Shown here piece after piece: positions 60,227-64,000 of a stretch of 64,000 nucleotides of DNA. This DNA is from Algibacter sp. L1A34 (lineage in GTDB: Bacteria; Bacteroidota; Bacteroidia; Flavobacteriales; Flavobacteriaceae). A program made the position numbers and the translations under genes. The stretch is from contig NZ_CP047029.1 in the NCBI RefSeq assembly GCF_009796805.1, forward strand, positions 1,415,501 to 1,479,500. The letters run 5' to 3'. The notes below the pieces were generated by a model. That model did no database searches and was not told the DNA's origin. It saw only the letters and a program-made list of their open reading frames with translations. Every line of letters starts with the position of its first letter. Position 1 is the first letter of the stretch.

Positions 60227-63148
60227 TTAAAATTTAAAATTAGCTCCAGCCAAAATAGTTCTTGGTCTTGGATATATGTTATTGTCTATTCCTTGATCTG
60301 TACCAACCGATACTTCTGGATCTAATCCGCTATAATTTGTTATAGTGAATACGTTTTGAAGTCCAGCCCATAAACGGATGCTTTTTAACTTTTTAGAAAC
60401 TTTCGGGAACGTATATCCTAAAGTAATATTATCCATTTTTAAGAATGAAGCATCTTCTACATAAATATCAGAGATAATAACATCTGCTGTACGTTGAAAG
60501 TTGTTATCTAACACCGATGTTGGTAGGTTTCCTAAAACTGCATTATCTTGAATTATTTGGTATTGTGCTCTAGATGAATTGACGTTATTATAAACGTAGT
60601 TTCCTAGGTTGGCTCTCATGTTAAATGAGAAATCGAAGTTTTTGTAGTTTACGTTAGATTGAAAACCTAAAATAGCATCTGCACCAGGGTTTTCTTTTAA
60701 ATAACGGTCGTCTTCATTAATAACATTATCGCCATTTAAATCTACATAAGCACCTTCGATAGCATTTCCTGAGGTATCATAAAGTTGTTTGTACACATTA
60801 AAAGAGTTTGGCGCAAAACCTTCTCTTAGCATTTGAATGTTGTTACCTGTACCACCAGAAATCCCTCCAGTTTTTACATCTTGACCTTGAGCAAGTTCTT
60901 TAATTTCACGATCTAAGAAGGTTGCGTTAAAGTTGAAGTCGATTGTGAAATCTTCCTGTTTGATAATATCGGCATTAATTGAGAATTCCATACCGCGAGT
61001 TTGTAATTCGCCAATGTTTTGGATAATATTGTTTGAAAAGTTAGTACCATCTGCAACTGCTGCAGAGAATAATAAATCTGTAGAGTTCTTCTGGAAGAAA
61101 TTTAATGAACCAGAAACTCTATTATCAAAAACACCGTAATCTATACCAAATTCTATAGTTGCTGTTTCTTCCCATTTAATATCTGGATTTATTTCTGAAG
61201 CAATAAGAGATTGAATCACTTGGTTTCCAAATTGATATTGTGAATTAGCATCACCACCCCTATATCTATTTAAGAAAATATCTTTCTCACTAATAGATTG
61301 CTGACCTGTAATACCATACCCTGCTCTTAATTTTAAGTTCGAAATGGTTTTAGAATCTTTTAAGAAATCTTCATCACTAATATTCCAAGCTACAGCAGCA
61401 GCAGGAAAGTTTCCCCAACGATTTTTATCGCTAAAACGAGAAGTTCCATCACGTCTATATGTTAAAGTTACTAAGTATTTCTCTAAAAATGTCAAGTTTG
61501 CTCTACCAAAAAAGCCAATTAAAACCACATCTGGATCGGCATAAGTATTTGCAAAAGTTTGAGGATCTCTTAAGTTGCCTGTATCGTTTCCGTTAAAGGT
61601 GAATTTTTGATAAGAATAACCGGCCATTAACTCAGTTCGGAAATTTTCGAATTCTTTGCTATAGTTTAAGTAACCATCTAATAATTTGTTGGTTCTATTT
61701 TCGTAACGACGCAACGTGTTCCCCTTTACAGGATCGTTTGTTGGCATGTTGTAAGATGTTGACTGAATTTCTTTAGCCTCAGTTTCATCATAACCAATGT
61801 TTATAACAGCTTTTAATTCTGGTAAAAAATGAAATTTATAATCGAAATTTAAATTACCATAAACTCTATTAGAATCTCCTGCGTTGTTAGTTTGAAGTAA
61901 AGAAGCAACAGGGTTTGTAGTTCCGTTTAATACTGTTGTTCCATTACGGTGTTGATAGTAACCATCAAAAGGAGATGATGTATCATAAACTGGTTGTGTT
62001 GGATCATAAGATAAAGCCGAACCTATTTGTCCTGAGTCTGCAAAACGGTTATCTTCAAAAGACATGTTTGCGTTTAAATTAATTTTTAAATGATCGTCAA
62101 AAAGTGAAGGGTTTAAAGCCAAACCTAAATTTCTACGTTCAAATTCCGAAGTCATTAAAGCGCCTTCTTGGTTGGTTAGCCCAAAAGAAAAACGCGTTGG
62201 GATGGCTTTAAATAAAGACCCTTGCATAGAAATATTGTGTTGAGAGGACACCGTATTTCTAAAAATTTCGTCTTGCCAATCTGTACTAGTTGGTCCTAGT
62301 AAACTTTCATCTAAAGTTGTTCCATTTAAAGGTTGCGATGCTATAAGCGCTCTGTATTCATCTCCAGAAAATACATCGATATGGTTAGCTATTTCGCCAA
62401 AACTGTATTGCGTATCATAAGTTGCGCTAAATGTAGATTTACCTTTTTTAGTTACAATAATAATAACACCGTTTGATGCTCTAGAACCATAAATAGCTGT
62501 TGCTGAAGCATCTTTTAAAACAGAAAAAGAATCGATGTCGTTTGGGTTAATACTTGCCAAAACACCACGCGATCCTTTTACACTATTGTTATCTATTGGT
62601 AAGCCATCTATAATAATAAGTGGATCGTTAGACCCATTAATAGATGAACCACCACGAATTCTAATTTGAGAACCAGAACCCGGCGCACCGCTTGTGGTAA
62701 CGCTAACACCCGATACACGGCCGCTTAATAAGTTTTCTGGTGTTACAATGTTTCCTCTAGTAAAATCTTTCGAAGTTATGGCTTCTACTGAGCCAGTGGC
62801 GTCTTTTTTAGTGGTAGAACCATATCCAATAACTACTATTTCGCTAAGTTGAGCAGCATCTTCACTAAGTTCAATGTTAAGTGATGCTTGTCCCGAATAT
62901 GTAATTTCTTGTGATTGAAAGCCTACATAAGTAACAACAAGGATGTCGCCGTTATTAGCTTCAAGTTGATAATGACCGTCAAAATCTGTTGCTGTTCCCG
63001 TTGAGGTACCTTTAATTACAATATTTACCCCAGGAAGTGGAATAGAAGTTGCTTTTTCTGTTACTGTTCCTTTTAGCTTAGTTTGCCCGAACATTAAAGT
63101 AGGTGCAAACAGTAAAAAGAAGAGCAATCTTTTAATAGTTGTCTTCAT
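60227..63148 (-). CDS. SusC-like TonB-dependent outer-membrane receptor (alpha-glucan PUL)
   Basis: A 973-residue importer of alpha-glucan oligosaccharides. Signal peptide (ends MFGQ), carboxypeptidase-D-like domain (LKGTVTEKATSIPLPGVNIV), TonB-box region (LSEIVVIGYGSTTKKDATG), plug (RIRGGSSINGSNDPLIIIDG, YGSRASNGVIIIVTKKG) and barrel to the terminal GANFKF. The arrangement is complete. It heads the minus-strand operon susC-susD-susE-susF-amylase, with a perfect palindrome and divergent LacI-type regulator upstream. Confidence 0.95.
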   Translation of the reverse strand: MKTTIKRLLFFLLFAPTLMFGQTKLKGTVTEKATSIPLPGVNIVIKGTSTGTATDFDGHYQLEANNGDILVVTYVGFQSQEITYSGQASLNIELSEDAAQLSEIVVIGYGSTTKKDATGSVEAITSKDFTRGNIVTPENLLSGRVSGVSVTTSGAPGSGSQIRIRGGSSINGSNDPLIIIDGLPIDNNSVKGSRGVLASINPNDIDSFSVLKDASATAIYGSRASNGVIIIVTKKGKSTFSATYDTQYSFGEIANHIDVFSGDEYRALIASQPLNGTTLDESLLGPTSTDWQDEIFRNTVSSQHNISMQGSLFKAIPTRFSFGLTNQEGALMTSEFERRNLGLALNPSLFDDHLKINLNANMSFEDNRFADSGQIGSALSYDPTQPVYDTSSPFDGYYQHRNGTTVLNGTTNPVASLLQTNNAGDSNRVYGNLNFDYKFHFLPELKAVINIGYDETEAKEIQSTSYNMPTNDPVKGNTLRRYENRTNKLLDGYLNYSKEFENFRTELMAGYSYQKFTFNGNDTGNLRDPQTFANTYADPDVVLIGFFGRANLTFLEKYLVTLTYRRDGTSRFSDKNRWGNFPAAAVAWNISDEDFLKDSKTISNLKLRAGYGITGQQSISEKDIFLNRYRGGDANSQYQFGNQVIQSLIASEINPDIKWEETATIEFGIDYGVFDNRVSGSLNFFQKNSTDLLFSAAVADGTNFSNNIIQNIGELQTRGMEFSINADIIKQEDFTIDFNFNATFLDREIKELAQGQDVKTGGISGGTGNNIQMLREGFAPNSFNVYKQLYDTSGNAIEGAYVDLNGDNVINEDDRYLKENPGADAILGFQSNVNYKNFDFSFNMRANLGNYVYNNVNSSRAQYQIIQDNAVLGNLPTSVLDNNFQRTADVIISDIYVEDASFLKMDNITLGYTFPKVSKKLKSIRLWAGLQNVFTITNYSGLDPEVSVGTDQGIDNNIYPRPRTILAGANFKF

Positions 63149-63257
63149 ACAAATTAGTTTAATTAATGTCTAAATTAGTTGTTTATATTTTCAATCCTCG
63201 TGTTAAAAATATGTAAAGAGAAAGTTAAACTGTAATTTTGAGTTACGAAATTCCTAG

Positions 63258-63271
63258 CGAAAACGTTTTCG
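63258..63271. promoter_or_regulatory. LacI-type operator candidate between susC and the regulator
   Basis: CGAAAACGTTTTCG is a perfect 14-bp palindrome with a central CG, the form recognised by LacI-family regulators. It lies in the 237-base gap between the divergent susC and LacI-type genes, about 110 bases from each start codon. A TAACTTTC near-match to the -7 motif on the susC side lies about 40 bases from its centre, so it could act as an activating or repressing site. Confidence 0.65.
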
Positions 63272-63385
63272 TGTTGATAAGTTTTCATTATTTAGCTCTT
63301 AAATTGTGAATTTCATAGAAACAGACTGTGTTAAATAATGAAATATCTATATGGCGTTAAGTATATTTTTTGTTATTTTACTTCA

Positions 63386-64000
63386 ATGAAAAGAAAGATA
63401 ACCCTTAAACAAATTGCTCGCGAATTAGAAGTCTCAATATCAACGGTTTCTAAAGCTTTAAGCGGTAGCAAAGAAATTAGCGAAGACACAACACAAAAAA
63501 TTCAGGCATTTGCTAAACTTTACAATTACAGACCAAACAATATAGCACTCAGTTTAAAAAACCGAAAGACGAAAACAATAGGTATTCTTATTCCAGAGAT
63601 TGTTCATCATTTCTTTTCTACCGTTATTTTTGGTATTGAAAGAGTAGCAAATAAACGCGGGTATAACGTAATTGTTGGGCTTTCTAACGAGTCGTTTACC
63701 AAAGAAATTATAAATATGGAAATGCTTGCCAATGGAAGTATTGACGGCTTTATTCTTTCTATTTCTAAGGAAACATTGCTTAAACAAGACTATCATCATT
63801 TTCATGCCACAATAAATCAAGGCATGCCAATTGTAATGTTTGATAGGGTTGTGAGTGAAGTAGATTGTGATAAGGTTATTGTGGACGATTTTAATGGAGC
63901 TTTAAAAGCAGTGAGTATGCTAGTTAGTAACGGTTGCAAAAATATAGCACTTTTAACCACCATGGATTATGTTAGTGTTGGTAGGTTGCGAACTCAGGGG
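63386..64000 (+). CDS. LacI-family transcriptional regulator, cut by the window end
   Basis: 205 residues are visible and the frame is still open at the right edge. The N-terminal helix-turn-helix begins RKITLKQIARELEVSISTVSKALSG, with the hinge region RPNNIALSLKNRKT, followed by the sugar-binding core, TIGILIPEIVHHFFSTVIFG, and the dimer/ligand segment MPIVMFDRVVSE. Regulators of this type bind maltose or maltotriose-like ligands in many alpha-glucan loci. A short DNA palindrome upstream is the likely site. The rest of the core lies outside the window. Confidence 0.93.
   Translation, partial: MKRKITLKQIARELEVSISTVSKALSGSKEISEDTTQKIQAFAKLYNYRPNNIALSLKNRKTKTIGILIPEIVHHFFSTVIFGIERVANKRGYNVIVGLSNESFTKEIINMEMLANGSIDGFILSISKETLLKQDYHHFHATINQGMPIVMFDRVVSEVDCDKVIVDDFNGALKAVSMLVSNGCKNIALLTTMDYVSVGRLRTQG

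Noticed and set aside
1-64000. Insertion sequences, prophage, CRISPR arrays or rRNA operons
   Set aside because: No transposase or integrase motifs, no regularly spaced repeats and no rRNA-like sequence were noticed on either strand.

Overview
The window comes from the chromosome of a Bacteroidota member, almost certainly a (probably marine) Flavobacteriaceae. The DNA is AT-rich and starts show no Shine-Dalgarno pattern. Several upstream regions carry the Bacteroidota -7 promoter motif TAnnTTTG. Two SusC/SusD polysaccharide-utilisation loci (PULs), a type IX secretion sorting domain, a SprE/PorW-type gliding and secretion lipoprotein, and DUF4292, DUF4254 and DUF5687-type genes all fit. No insertion sequence, CRISPR array, phage or rRNA operon was seen.

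Layout. 1-9184 (+) is the end of an exopolysaccharide or O-antigen cluster: a repeat-unit polymerase cut by the window edge, glycosyltransferases, a ligase-type membrane protein, an epimerase with a large internal deletion, a dead GT2 gene, the initiating sugar-phosphate transferase, UDP-glucuronate decarboxylase and an intact GT2 gene. 9165-17133 is mostly housekeeping: a PaaK/CapK-like ligase, purD, two small membrane-protein families, upp, a DUF4254 protein, a GT9 glycosyltransferase, a P-loop ATPase and a PaaE-like reductase. 17272-19877 holds a DUF2059 protein and a two-gene ABC exporter. 19882-26320 (-) is an envelope operon: flippase, dut, sugar nucleotidyltransferase, TPR protein, DUF4292 lipoprotein and EnvC-like protein. 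26379-35706 (-) runs sprE, bactofilin, atpZ, a DUF6168-like gene, then atpB-E-F-H-A-G, ending at a strong terminator; atpD and atpC are absent. 35975-40762 holds a small Cys-containing protein, a DoxD-DoxA fusion, a structured non-coding element, queD with two microprotein genes, a MATE transporter, a universal stress protein and tRNA-Ala(GGC).

41243-63386 contains two PULs placed tail to tail. The first (+) has a one-component membrane sensor/regulator, SusC, SusD, a fusion of glycerophosphodiester phosphodiesterase with a GH16 beta-glucanase, and a secreted endonuclease/exonuclease/phosphatase-family enzyme. The second (-) is an alpha-glucan (starch/glycogen) locus: SusC, SusD, two SusE/F-type starch-binding lipoproteins, a large GH13 alpha-amylase with a type IX sorting domain, and a small two-domain lipoprotein. 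A divergent LacI-type regulator, cut by the right edge, faces the second PUL across a perfect 14-bp palindrome.

The most unusual item is the GDPD-GH16 fusion beside a second phosphodiesterase-type enzyme. It suggests, without proving, a PUL aimed at a beta-glucan carrying phosphodiester (for example glycerophosphate) groups. Other items worth checking are a compact nested-stem element after queD, intrinsic terminators between the transport and enzyme genes in both PULs, two stacked inverted repeats before purD, and two decayed sugar genes in the polysaccharide cluster.
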